This document shows positions 53,001 to 60,136 of a DNA stretch of 64,000 bases, piece after piece. Positions within the stretch are counted from its first letter, which is position 1, and each line of letters starts with the position of its first letter. Below the pieces are notes generated by a model. It searched no databases. It was not told the DNA's origin and saw only the letters and a program-made list of their open reading frames with translations. The stretch lies in assembly GCF_001905345.1 (NCBI RefSeq), contig NZ_LFBV01000001.1, forward strand, positions 445,321-509,320, read 5' to 3'. This DNA is from Streptomyces uncialis (GTDB taxonomy: Bacteria > Actinomycetota > Actinomycetes > Streptomycetales > Streptomycetaceae). Position numbers and translations under genes: made by a program.

Positions 53001-53930
53001 CTCGTCGTCGCCGCCCGCCGATGCCTCGGCCGGGCGGGTGCCACCGGCCGCGAGCACCGTCGTGACGATCACGTCGGCCGCGCGCAGCTCGTCGATCAGC
53101 TCCGGCTCGGGGGCGCGCAGCGACGCGACGTACAGCGGCAGGGGCCGCCCGCCCGCGTTCTCGACGGCGTCGCAGAGCGCGGCGACGAAGGACGTGTTGC
53201 CGCTCATGTGGTGGGCGCGGTAGTAGAGCACGGCGACGGTCGGGACGATGCCGTCCGCCGCCGGGGCCGTCCGGCCGGGGGTGCGCTCCAGGGGCCCCCA
53301 GGTGGGGGCGGGCGCGGGGGCGTCGAAGCCGTGGCCCGTCAGCAGGACGGTGTCGGACAGGAAGCGGGCGAGCTGCGCGAGGTTGGCGGGGCCGCCGTGC
53401 GCGAGATACGCGTGCGCCTCGGCGGCGAGCCCGACCGGGACGGTGGAGGCCGCCATCAGCTGGGCGTCGGGGGCCTGCTCACCGCTGAGCACGACCACGG
53501 GCAGCCCCGTGCCCGTCACCCGGTCCAGCCCCTCCTGCCAGGCACGGACCCCGCCGAGCAGCCGGACGACGACGAGCCCGGCCCCGTCGAGCAGCGCGGG
53601 CAGATCGTCCAGCGGAAGCCGCGAGGGATTCGCGAAGCGGTACGGGACGGGGGTGTCCGCGTGGTTCGCGGCGCGGGCACTGAGCAGGTCCGTGTCGGAC
53701 GTGGACAGCAGGAGGATGTGCGGGGCACGGCCGACGGGGTTCCCGTCACCGACGGGCTCTCCGGGAACGGGCTCTCCGGTGACGGGCCCTCCGGGAACGG
53801 GCCTTCCGGTGACAGGCGCTCCGGCAACGGGCCTCCCGGTGAGGGGCTCTCCGGTGCCGGGGTTCTCGGCGGCGGAGTTGTCGGCGACGGGGTTCTCGTC
53901 GGCGGGGCGGTCTTCGGCGGGGTTCGGCAT
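50058..53930 (-). CDS. cobN: Cobaltochelatase subunit CobN
   Basis: 1290 residues, near the usual length. After a repeated N-terminus (residues about 25-65, GEP/GRP/PVTG repeats), the CobN/magnesium-chelatase H-type body follows: HILLLSTSDTDLL, VVLYYRAHHMSGNTSF, LVLSAYPTKHSRIGNAVGLD, MVHLGKHGNLEWLPGKNAGL and a C-terminal VRALRGTAPEAYIGD, FELAATVDYLFGYDATTG. It inserts cobalt into hydrogenobyrinate diamide, using ATP with AAA+ partners that are not in this window. Start at ATG 53930 with GAGGAAGG upstream. Under the control of the cobalamin riboswitch directly upstream. Confidence 0.96.
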   Translation of the reverse strand: MPNPAEDRPADENPVADNSAAENPGTGEPLTGRPVAGAPVTGRPVPGGPVTGEPVPGEPVGDGNPVGRAPHILLLSTSDTDLLSARAANHADTPVPYRFANPSRLPLDDLPALLDGAGLVVVRLLGGVRAWQEGLDRVTGTGLPVVVLSGEQAPDAQLMAASTVPVGLAAEAHAYLAHGGPANLAQLARFLSDTVLLTGHGFDAPAPAPTWGPLERTPGRTAPAADGIVPTVAVLYYRAHHMSGNTSFVAALCDAVENAGGRPLPLYVASLRAPEPELIDELRAADVIVTTVLAAGGTRPAEASAGGDDESWDAGALTGLDVPVLQALCLTSSRADWAANDEGVSPLDAASQIAVPEFDGRLITVPFSFKEIDKDGLPAYVADPERAARVAGTAVRHARLRYIPAADKRLALVLSAYPTKHSRIGNAVGLDTPASAVALLRRLRAEGYDFGPLDELPGLVSGDGDELIRALIDAGGHDQDWLTEQQLAANPVRIPAADYRRWFATLPGELREAVERHWGPPPGEMFVDRTHNPDGDIVLAALRRENLLILIQPPRGFGENPIAIYHDPDLPPSHHYLAAYRWISASRADGGFGADAMVHLGKHGNLEWLPGKNAGLSAACAPDAALGDLPLVYPFLVNDPGEGTQAKRRVHATLIDHLVPPMARADSYGDIARLEQLLDEYAQISSMDPAKLPAIRAQIWTLIQAARLDHDLGLENRPDDDGFDDFLLHVDGWLCEVKDAQIRDGLHVLGVPPAGDDRVNLVLAILRARQIWGGTTALPGLREALGLDESAATRTTADEAEATARALVTAMEAADWDPAAVAGVAAGHSDDVARVLDFAAAEVVPRLAGTVNELDHAVHALNGGFVPAGPSGSPLRGLVNVLPTGRNFYSVDPKAVPSRLAWETGQALADSLLTRYREDNGDWPTSVGLSLWGTSAMRTAGDDVAEAMALLGVRPVWDDASRRVTGLEAVPADELGRPRIDVTLRISGFFRDAFPHVIGLLDDAVRLVAGLDEPAGVNHVRAHAQADLAVHGDERRATTRIFGSRPGTYGAGLLQLIDSRDWRTDADLAEVYTVWGGYAYGRELDGRPAREEMETAYKRIAVAAKNTDTREHDIADSDDYFQYHGGMVATVRALRGTAPEAYIGDSTRPETVRTRTLVEETSRVFRARVVNPKWIEAMRRHGYKGAFELAATVDYLFGYDATTGVIADWMYDKLTQTYVLDPVNRAFLQEANPWALHGITERLLEAESRGLWAKPDAATLEALREVFLETEGDLEGGTDGAGGGTAPTGG

Positions 53931-53969
53931 GCGGCGTCGGCCTTCCTCGGGGTGTCCGCGCCCCGGGCG

Positions 53970-54115
53970 GTGTTCGGACGGCGGGAGTTCCTGGCTCGGC
54001 CGGCCCTGGAGCCGGCGGTCACAGTGGCGGGACCGCGCCGGATTCGAACCGGCTTCCTCCCCTGATGCCGTCGGGTGACGGTCACGGACCGGGTGATCCG
54101 CGATTACCTCATGGT
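53970..54115 (-). promoter_or_regulatory. Cobalamin (B12) riboswitch upstream of cobN
   Basis: On the minus strand the core reads GGGAGGAAGCCGGTTCGAAT, CCGGCGCGGTCCCGCCACTG, and then GAGCCAGGAACTCCCGCC. These are the conserved AdoCbl-riboswitch core elements (the GCCACTG box and the AGCCAGGAACTC B12 box), in the right order and spacing, 40 bases before the cobN start. High cobalamin should lower cobN expression. Confidence 0.93.
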
Positions 54116-54496
54116 ATGCGGGGTTTGTTTGGGCTTTTTGTGGGTCTTTATGGGTCCTTGGGTGCGGGTGGGTGGGTCTTGTGCGTGGCCGTATTTGTTC
54201 CCGCACATGTCGTTCGTGGGGTGCGCAGTTCTCCGCGGGTCGCCTTCGCTTGCGCTTCCGAGGTCTGTCCGGCGGGGCGTACTTCGTTGCTGTGCTGTCG
54301 CTCGTGGGTTTTGCGCAGTTCCCCGCGCCCCTGTCGGGGCGCCTTCTGCTTGTTCTTCGGGTCGGTGCCGGTCGGGATTCTCCGTCCTCGATCCGACACG
54401 CTCGGTACGACGTACCCGTACCGGACTGAAGAGCATCGGAGTCTGCGGGCAGAGATTCCCGCCCACCCCCTCCCGTGGTCCGGCGAGTGCCGGTGG
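54116..54496. repeat. Intergenic repeat family, long copy (R4, reverse orientation)
   Basis: No gene. The modules on the plus strand are CGCCTTCGCTTGCGCTTCCG (54240-54260), CGTACTTCGTTGCTGTG, TTGCGCAGTTCCCCGCGCCC (54311-54332), CGGTCGGGATTCTCCGTCCT and GAAGAGCATCGGAGTCTGCG to 54475. The first part (54116-54180) is T-rich, unusual here. It lies between the divergent cobN leader and the convergent end of the DUF397 gene. Confidence 0.8.
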
Positions 54497-54499
54497 TCA
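54434..54499. repeat. 66-bp inverted repeat, left arm
   Basis: It matches 56319-56384 in inverted orientation with a single mismatch (65 of 66). It starts with the stop codon of the DUF397 gene (minus strand) and includes the hairpin CCGGC-ACTC-GCCGG and the GGGCGGGAATCTCTGCCCGC module of the repeat family. Confidence 0.9.
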
Positions 54500-54718
54500 G
54501 GGGTTGGGGCGCGTGGTCGTGACGTACGAGAGGAAGTCGGCCCACGAGGTGGGTGCGACGGCCAGTACGGGGCCCGGTACGTTCTTCGAATCCCGGATCC
54601 CGATGTGGTGGGGGAGGGCGGCTATCTCCACACAGTTGTTGCCCGTGTCGCCGCTGTAGGAGGACCTGCGCCAGGTGATTTGTCGGGCCGGTTCGAGGGC
54701 CCGGGTGTGAGTAAGGAT
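54497..54718 (-). CDS. DUF397-family protein with an ATC in the start position
   Basis: The product ITWRRSSYSGDTGNNCVEIA ... LAVAPTSWADFLSYV is a classic DUF397 domain, paired in streptomycetes with an upstream XRE regulator. The frame is closed by a stop at about 54733 and contains no ATG, GTG, TTG or CTG before the conserved core. The best candidate is ATC at 54716-54718, 7 bases after the XRE stop, with GGAG 3 bases upstream, exactly where an ATG would stand. Either an unusual AUC start, a start-codon mutation, or a sequence error. Length about 73 residues. Its stop falls in the inverted repeat. Confidence 0.65.
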   Translation of the reverse strand: MLTHTRALEPARQITWRRSSYSGDTGNNCVEIAALPHHIGIRDSKNVPGPVLAVAPTSWADFLSYVTTTRPNP

Positions 54719-54725
54719 GGCTCCG

Positions 54726-55616
54726 CTACCTTCTCGCTAGTTCCTTCATGAATTCGATGGTTTCCTCGACTCCCAGAGCCAGGCCCACCATCGCGTTGAA
54801 CCGTCTGGTGAACCGGTCCACTTCACGGGGCTTGTCGGAGGTGGATACGGCGCCCCACGCGTTGTCGGCCTGGACCCGGGAAGGCAGCTCCCCCAGGTCG
54901 AGGACGGCGAAGTCGTGCGTCGAGCGGTATCCACGGCGGAAGGGCATGACCTGGACCGACACGTGGTCCAGTTCCGCCAGCCGGACGATCTCCTCGTACT
55001 GCTCACGCATCACGTCGTCGCTGCCCACCTGGATGCGCAGCGCCGCTTCGCCGAGAATGACCCGCAGTCGTACAGGGTCCTCCCGAGCGAGTACCCGCCG
55101 CTTTCGCTCCATGCGCAACTCGACGTGGCGTTTGATGAACTCCGAGGTCGTGTCCTCGATCGGCCGTCCTGTTTCGAAGATGGCCTTCGCGTACGCAGGA
55201 GTCTGAAGGACGCCGTACACAACCGTCGGGTGGTAGGCCGTGATGGTCACCGCCTCCGCCTCCAAACCCACGAAGTGGGGCATCCCCGGCGGCATGAAGA
55301 TGCGGTACTGGGTCAGCCAGTCCTCGTTGGGGGCCTCGCGGTTGAGGTCGAGAAGCTCCTCGACGAGCCGTTCATCCGTGACGCTGTACCGCTTGAGGAG
55401 TGCGCGTAGGTTGCCCACGTTGCGGCGGAAGTTGAGTTCACCGTGCTCGATCCTGGCGAGGGTCGCTTCGGACAGGTCCTTCAGTCCCCGTACCGCTTCC
55501 CTGCGGGTCATGCCCTTGGCCCCGGCCCGCTCGACACCTGGGCAGTTCTCCCGCAACTGCCTGAGTTGAATACCCAGTTCCAGACGACGTCCCGAAGCGC
55601 CGCGTTTGGCTCCCAC
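54726..55616 (-). CDS. XRE-family regulator with DUF5753 domain
   Basis: 296 residues from GTG 55616 (TGGAGGG 7 bases upstream). Helix-turn-helix at about 15-70, with MTRREAVRGLKDLSEATLAR and IEHGELNFRR. The C-terminal DUF5753 domain contains YGVLQTPAYAKAIF, ERKRRVLAREDPVRLRVILG, VQVMPFRRGYRSTHDFAVLD and VDRFTRRFNAMVGLAL. Such regulators pair with DUF397 proteins and nearby ATP-binding proteins, as here. The module's biological role is not settled; a developmental link is known for some (BldB-like and SARP-type contexts). Confidence 0.9.
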   Translation of the reverse strand: MGAKRGASGRRLELGIQLRQLRENCPGVERAGAKGMTRREAVRGLKDLSEATLARIEHGELNFRRNVGNLRALLKRYSVTDERLVEELLDLNREAPNEDWLTQYRIFMPPGMPHFVGLEAEAVTITAYHPTVVYGVLQTPAYAKAIFETGRPIEDTTSEFIKRHVELRMERKRRVLAREDPVRLRVILGEAALRIQVGSDDVMREQYEEIVRLAELDHVSVQVMPFRRGYRSTHDFAVLDLGELPSRVQADNAWGAVSTSDKPREVDRFTRRFNAMVGLALGVEETIEFMKELARR

Positions 55617-55868
55617 CTGTGCACCCTCCAGTGCCCTTGTGCCGTCAAGTATCACCCTGTGCAGGTGTCCCGCACCCGTGCGCAGTCGGCCACGTACGTG
55701 CGCAGGTTGGCGCATAGTCCGTTTCGACCCCTCACTGATTAATCAGCGGTGATCCGGTTGCGAGTCAAAGCATGCTCGAAGCAGGGTAGTTGACGCAGAA
55801 CGCGCAGCATGTCCCATCCGTACTTTCCGTACCCTCCCCCACCCCGCCGCATGGCTGGAGGCCCCGCA

Positions 55869-56321
55869 ATGCCCGCAGAAGCGATCACGTCCGTACCGGC
55901 AGCGCATGTAGTGGGCCCGGTGCCCTTCGTGTGCGGGGCGGAGGCGGGATTCGACGTACTGGTTTCACGGGTGCCGTCCGTGGCCGAGCGGGTGTGGCCC
56001 GGACTGGTGCGGCGAGCGGGGGAGGCGGTCCTGACCGAGTGGGGCGCGGACGGGGCCCGGGACACGTACGCGCTGGCGCTGTCGGAGCTGGTGACCAACG
56101 CCTTCCAGCACGGTTACGGGGACACCGTCCGGGTCCGGCTCTGGCGGACTGCCGAACACCTCGGCATCGAGGTCACGGGCGGCACCCCGTACCTGCCTCG
56201 GTCCGGTCCCGCCGACCCGTCCGCCGAGCGGGGCCGTGGCCTGTACCTCGTCGGAGCCCTCGCCGACACATGGGGCATCACCCCGGACGGCACGACGACG
56301 TGGTGCACCCTCGCCATCTGA
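55869..56321 (+). CDS. ATP-binding protein of the RsbW/HATPase_c anti-sigma type
   Basis: 150 residues from ATG 55869, chosen for TGGAGG at 55855-55860. A GHKL ATPase core is seen: ALALSELVTNAFQHGYGDTV (N box), IEVTGGTPY (G1-like) and ERGRGLYLVGALADTWGI (G2). Proteins of this class phosphorylate or sequester partners such as anti-anti-sigma factors. It diverges from the XRE/DUF397 pair, forming the common three-gene module, and its stop is part of the right 66-bp repeat arm. Confidence 0.87.
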   Translation: MPAEAITSVPAAHVVGPVPFVCGAEAGFDVLVSRVPSVAERVWPGLVRRAGEAVLTEWGADGARDTYALALSELVTNAFQHGYGDTVRVRLWRTAEHLGIEVTGGTPYLPRSGPADPSAERGRGLYLVGALADTWGITPDGTTTWCTLAI

Positions 56322-56384
56322 CCGCCGGCACTCGCCGGACCACGGGAGGGGGTGGGCGGGAATCTCTGCCCGCAGACTCCGATG
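56319..56384. repeat. 66-bp inverted repeat, right arm
   Basis: Inverted copy of 54434-54499 with one mismatch (A/G at the sixth base). It begins with the stop codon of the ATP-binding protein gene. The two arms enclose about 1.8 kb with the DUF397, XRE and ATPase genes. Confidence 0.9.
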
Positions 56385-56514
56385 CCCCGTAACGGCCACC
56401 GTCCCGCCTGTGAGTGGTTTATCCGTCGCGGGTGACCCGTTTGCACTGATCGTCACTCGGAGCAATTGAATCCCTACCTAAGGTAGCCGCTTGTTCGCTC
56501 TGGGAAGGAGCCCC

Positions 56515-57594
56515 ATGTTCGACCGCAAGCTGGCCCTCGCCGTCGCTGTTCTCCCCTTCGCCGCCTCGCTCGCTCTGGGACCAGGGGCCCAGGCCGCTCC
56601 GCAGGGCGGCACCGTCACTTTCGCCAAGCCGGGAGGCCCTCAGGAGTGGACGGTGCCCAACGGCGTCTTCACCGTCACCGTCGACATGTGGGGTGCGGGC
56701 GGCGGTGGTTCGGGCGGCACCGGCGGTGCGGGCGGCGGCGGAGGCGGGGGTGCCGGCGGGCAGGACGCCACCGGCCTGGGACACGGGGGAACCGGCGGTG
56801 GCGGAGGCGGTGGCGCCGGCGGCGGGGGAGGCGGCGCGGGGATCCACATCACCTGCACCCTTCCGGTCCTTCCCAACACGCCATTGCGCATCACGGTCGG
56901 CAAGGGCGGTGCCGGTACGGCGGGTACGTCCGGCGCTGCCGGGGGCAAGGGCGGCGAGTACGGCCTGCTCGCCGGAAGCGGCGGCACCAGTGGTGCCGAG
57001 GCCAGGACTCGTACCACCGACGGCGGCTCCGGCGGGGCCACCGTCGTCGATCTTGTCGCGGGCGGCCCCACCGCTTCGCCGGGCGCCGGCCCTGTCCTCT
57101 CCCCGAGGTCCATCGCGTCCGGCGGGTCCGCAGGTGAGGGTGCGGTAGGCGCCGCGGACGGGGGCGAGTGGGGCGGCGGTGGAAAAGCCCTCGGGATCGG
57201 CGGAGGTAACGGAGCAGGCGGAAGTGTGAGCGGTTCCGGCGGTCAGTCCGGGTACGCCGGGCTGGACTTGTCGTGCACCGGGACGCCTCCCGCTCCTGGA
57301 AAGGTGTTCGTCGCCCACGGCAAGAGCGGCAGCGCGGGTTCCGCAGGCAAGACCGGCAACGCCGAGGCCGGCGCCGGTGAGCTGGGCGGGAAGGGCGGAG
57401 CAGCCGGTGCGGGCGGCCAGACCCCCGGTGACCACGGCTACGGCCGGGGTGGGGCCGGCGGCGGCAGCGGCGACGGTGGCGACGGCGGCCGGGGAGCCGA
57501 CGTCTCGGGCGCGGAAGGTGCGGACGGTGACGACGGCGGGAACGGCGCCGCCGGGAAGAAGGGCAGCGACGGAGCCGTAGTCATCACGTACTGA
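56515..57594 (+). CDS. Secreted glycine-rich protein
   Basis: 359 residues, ATG 56515 with GGAAGGAG upstream. Signal peptide LALAVAVLPFAASLALGPGA ending AQAA. VTFAKPGGPQEWTVPNGVFT then VTVDMWGAGGGGSGG begins a glycine-rich domain of the Gly_rich_2 type, with long GG(A/T)GG runs, a conserved RITVGKGGAGT core and GGAGGGSGDGGDGGRGADVS at the end. Two Cys (in ITCTLP and LSCTGT) may form a disulphide. It is probably a surface or adhesive protein. Repeat sequence follows directly after the stop. Confidence 0.8.
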   Translation: MFDRKLALAVAVLPFAASLALGPGAQAAPQGGTVTFAKPGGPQEWTVPNGVFTVTVDMWGAGGGGSGGTGGAGGGGGGGAGGQDATGLGHGGTGGGGGGGAGGGGGGAGIHITCTLPVLPNTPLRITVGKGGAGTAGTSGAAGGKGGEYGLLAGSGGTSGAEARTRTTDGGSGGATVVDLVAGGPTASPGAGPVLSPRSIASGGSAGEGAVGAADGGEWGGGGKALGIGGGNGAGGSVSGSGGQSGYAGLDLSCTGTPPAPGKVFVAHGKSGSAGSAGKTGNAEAGAGELGGKGGAAGAGGQTPGDHGYGRGGAGGGSGDGGDGGRGADVSGAEGADGDDGGNGAAGKKGSDGAVVITY

Positions 57595-58024
57595 CACCCT
57601 GCCCCCGGAACACCGCGCACCGATCACGTCGACGTGCGCGTACGAGCTGCTGGGCGTCCGATGCGACGGGACACCCAGCAGCCCCCGGACATCGCCCCGG
57701 GACATCCCACGGGCGCGACCCATGCGGGAACAAGTCCGCCCAGCGCCGAGTACCCAGGGGCGCGGGGAACCGCGCGAAACCACCGAGCGACGGCACAGGA
57801 ACAAGTCCGCCCAGCCCCGAGTACCCAGGGGCGCGGGGAACCGCGCGGAACCACCGAGCGACCTGTGCGGGAACAAGTCCGCCCAGCGCCGAGTACCCAG
57901 GGGCGCGGGGAACTGCGCACCCACGAACGACCCGCACAGGGACAAGTCCGCCCACCCGGACAGACCCCAAAAGCGCAAGCGAAGGCGACCCGCACGGGAG
58001 ATACGACAAAAACACCGCAGGTCT
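57595..58024. repeat. Intergenic repeat family, three-unit copy (R6, forward orientation)
   Basis: No gene. GGGGCGCGGGGAACCGCGCG occurs at about 57757 and 57829, and as GGGGCGCGGGGAACTGCGCA at about 57901. Each is followed by an ACCGAGCGAC/AACGAC and an AACAAGTCCGCCCA-type stretch, then CCGAGTACCCA. It ends in AAAAGCGCAAGCGAAGGCGA at 57970-57990. No cobalamin riboswitch was recognised before cobG. Confidence 0.8.
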
Positions 58025-59488
58025 ATGCTCGCGGGCGTGGCGAACAGCGTGGCGAACACGGACACCCCGGGCCGACGCACGGCGGGCGGAGAGCGCGCGG
58101 CGGACGTGCGTACCCCCGGCGACGGGGGCGACGCCTGCCCCGGCGCACTCCGTCTGCACCTCGCCGACGACGGCCCCCTCGCCAGGGTCCGTATCCCCGG
58201 CGGAGTCCTCACCACCGCCCAGACGGAAGCCCTGGCCCACGCCGCCCACCACCTCGGCGACGGCGAACTGCACCTCACCTCACGCGGCAACGTCCAGCTA
58301 CGGGCCCTCCGCACGGAGACCTGCGGAGCCGACCTGGCCACCGCGCTGCACACCGCCGGCCTCCTGCCCTCCGCGACCCACGAACGCGTACGGAACATCG
58401 TCGCGTCCCCGCTGTCCGGCCTCGACGGACAGGGCCACCGCGACCTGGCCCCGTGGCTCCACGCCCTCGACACCCTGCTCTGCGCCAGCGCCCCCGCCGC
58501 GCACCTGTCGGGCCGGTTCCTGTTCGCCCTGGACGACGGCCGCGGGGACATGACCTCCCTGGAACCCGACATCACCCTCGTGGCCGGACCGCGCGCCACC
58601 GCGACCGTACGGATCGGCGGGACCACGCTCACCGTGCCGGCCGACGACGCCCCCCGCATCGCCGTGTACGCCGCGGAGGCGTTCGTCGCGGCGGCCCGGA
58701 ACGCCGGGGCGGACCGCGTCTGGCGGCTGGCGGACCTCCCCGGCGGCCCCGAAGCGGTCCGCGCGCTGGCCCGCGAGGTGGCCCACCGCCCGGACGTCAC
58801 CGCGACGCTCACCGACAGCGCCACGGTGACGCCCACGGACCCGGCCCACACCACCGCGACCGCCATCAAGGCCAAGGCGACCCCCACCCCCGGCGCGTTC
58901 CCCGGAGGCGTGTCCGTCGCCGTCCCCCTGGGCCGCTTCACCCCCGCCCAATGGACGGCCGTACGGCACATCGCGGCCCGCACAGGGCTCGGCGTCCGCC
59001 TGACCCCCTGGCGCGGCGCGGTCCTCCCCGGGGCGACCCCCGCCGACCTCATGGCGCTCGCCGCCAGCGGACTCGTGACGGAGCCCGGCTCCCCATGGAC
59101 CGGGGTCACCGCGTGCATAGGCCGCCCCGGCTGCGCCAAGTCACTGGCGGACGTCAGGTCGGACGCGCGGACAGCCGTCCACCCGGCCCACGTACCGGCC
59201 GAGCCCCCGGCCCATGTACCGGTCCAGCACCCGGCCCACGTACCGGCCGAGCCCCCGGCCCACGTACCGGCCCAGCACCCGGCCGACGGACAAGCCGAGC
59301 CCCCCGTCCACTGGTCCGGCTGTGCGCGCCGCTGCGGGCGCCCCCGGGGCGACCGGGTCGATGTCGTCGCCGTCGTCGGCGGTTACGAGGTCACCGCCGT
59401 ACGCGCGGGCAAGGCCGGCCGTACGACCTCGGTGACGGGAACCTCATCGCTCGCGGCTACCGTGGCGGCGGCACGCACCGGAACATGA
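58025..59488 (+). CDS. cobG: Precorrin-3B synthase with a repeat insertion in its cluster-binding loop
   Basis: 487 residues. It is a nitrite/sulfite reductase-like protein: [20 protein letters not shown], the ferredoxin-like half with [14 protein letters not shown], and the siroheme/[4Fe-4S] cysteines C364 and C370 ([11 protein letters not shown]) and C433 and C437 ([10 protein letters not shown]). It oxidises precorrin-3A to precorrin-3B using oxygen. Between the cysteine pairs lies an insertion of five eight-residue repeats (PAHVPAEP type, residues 387-426). The cysteines are intact, so activity is plausible. It is the first gene of cobG-cobH-cobIJ. Start ATG 58025 or GTG 58037. Confidence 0.93.
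   Translation: MLAGVANSVANTDTPGRRTAGGERAADVRTPGDGGDACPGALRLHLADDGPLARVRIPGGVLTTAQTEALAHAAHHLGDGELHLTSRGNVQLRALRTETCGADLATALHTAGLLPSATHERVRNIVASPLSGLDGQGHRDLAPWLHALDTLLCASAPAAHLSGRFLFALDDGRGDMTSLEPDITLVAGPRATATVRIGGTTLTVPADDAPRIAVYAAEAFVAAARNAGADRVWRLADLPGGPEAVRALAREVAHRPDVTATLTDSATVTPTDPAHTTATAIKAKATPTPGAFPGGVSVAVPLGRFTPAQWTAVRHIAARTGLGVRLTPWRGAVLPGATPADLMALAASGLVTEPGSPWTGVTACIGRPGCAKSLADVRSDARTAVHPAHVPAEPPAHVPVQHPAHVPAEPPAHVPAQHPADGQAEPPVHWSGCARRCGRPRGDRVDVVAVVGGYEVTAVRAGKAGRTTSVTGTSSLAATVAAARTGT
59183..59302. repeat. 24-bp in-frame tandem repeat inside cobG, five units
   Basis: Units of the form CCGGCCCACGTACCGGCC plus six bases repeat from 59183, coding alternately PAHVPAEP and PAHVPVQH. 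The copies are very similar, so the expansion is recent. Confidence 0.85.
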
Positions 59489-59492
59489 GCAA

Positions 59493-60134
59493 GTGAGCGA
59501 GAACAGAGTGTTCGACTACGAGAAGGACGGGGCGGAGATCTACCGCCGGTCCTTTGCCACCATCCGCGCCGAGGCGGACCTCACGGGCCTGCCCGACGAT
59601 GTCGGCAGGGTCGCGGTCCGGATGATCCACGCCTGCGGCATGGTCGACCTGGTCCGTGACCTCGCCCATTCCCCGGCCGTGGTGTCCCGCGCGCGCGAGG
59701 CGCTCCGGGCCGGCGCGCCGATCCTGTGCGACGCCACGATGGTGGCGAGCGGGGTCACCCGCAAGCGGCTGCCCGCCGCGAACGAGGTGATCTGCACCCT
59801 GTCCGACCCGGCCGTGCCGGACCTCGCCGCCCGCCTGGGCACCACCCGCAGCGCCGCCGCGCTGGAACTGTGGCGGGACCGCCTCGACGGCGCGGTCGTC
59901 GCCGTCGGCAACGCCCCCACCGCGCTGTTCCGGCTGCTGGAGATGATCGAGGAGGGCGCGCCCCGCCCGGCCGCGGTGATCGGTGTGCCGGTCGGGTTCA
60001 TCGGCGCGGCGGAGTCCAAGGACGAGCTGGCCGCCCACCCGTCGGGCCTGGAGTACCTGGTGGTGCGGGGCCGCCGGGGCGGCAGCGCGATGGCCGCCGC
60101 CGCGCTCAACGCCATCGCCAGCGAGGAGGAGTGA
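59493..60134 (+). CDS. cobH: Precorrin-8X methylmutase
   Basis: 213 residues. [20 protein letters not shown], the catalytic His in [33 protein letters not shown] and [18 protein letters not shown] are the full set of CobH signatures. The enzyme moves the C11 methyl group to C12, turning precorrin-8 into hydrogenobyrinate. It starts at GTG 59493, four bases after the cobG stop, and ends just before cobIJ, in one operon. Confidence 0.96.
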   Translation: MSENRVFDYEKDGAEIYRRSFATIRAEADLTGLPDDVGRVAVRMIHACGMVDLVRDLAHSPAVVSRAREALRAGAPILCDATMVASGVTRKRLPAANEVICTLSDPAVPDLAARLGTTRSAAALELWRDRLDGAVVAVGNAPTALFRLLEMIEEGAPRPAAVIGVPVGFIGAAESKDELAAHPSGLEYLVVRGRRGGSAMAAAALNAIASEEE

Positions 60135-60136
60135 GC

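Noticed and set aside
54020-54070. tRNA-like T-loop sequence (GGTTCGAATCC on the minus strand)
   Set aside because: It is part of the cobalamin riboswitch core; there is no anticodon arm or acceptor stem around it.
53931-54545. Extension of cobN upstream of ATG 53930
   Set aside because: That stretch is the riboswitch and repeat sequence read as protein.
57722-58024. Extension of cobG upstream
   Set aside because: It translates intergenic repeat modules; homology begins after ATG 58025.
56419-59139. 906-codon minus-strand frame
   Set aside because: It is antisense to the glycine-rich protein and cobG and is Ala/Arg/Pro low complexity.
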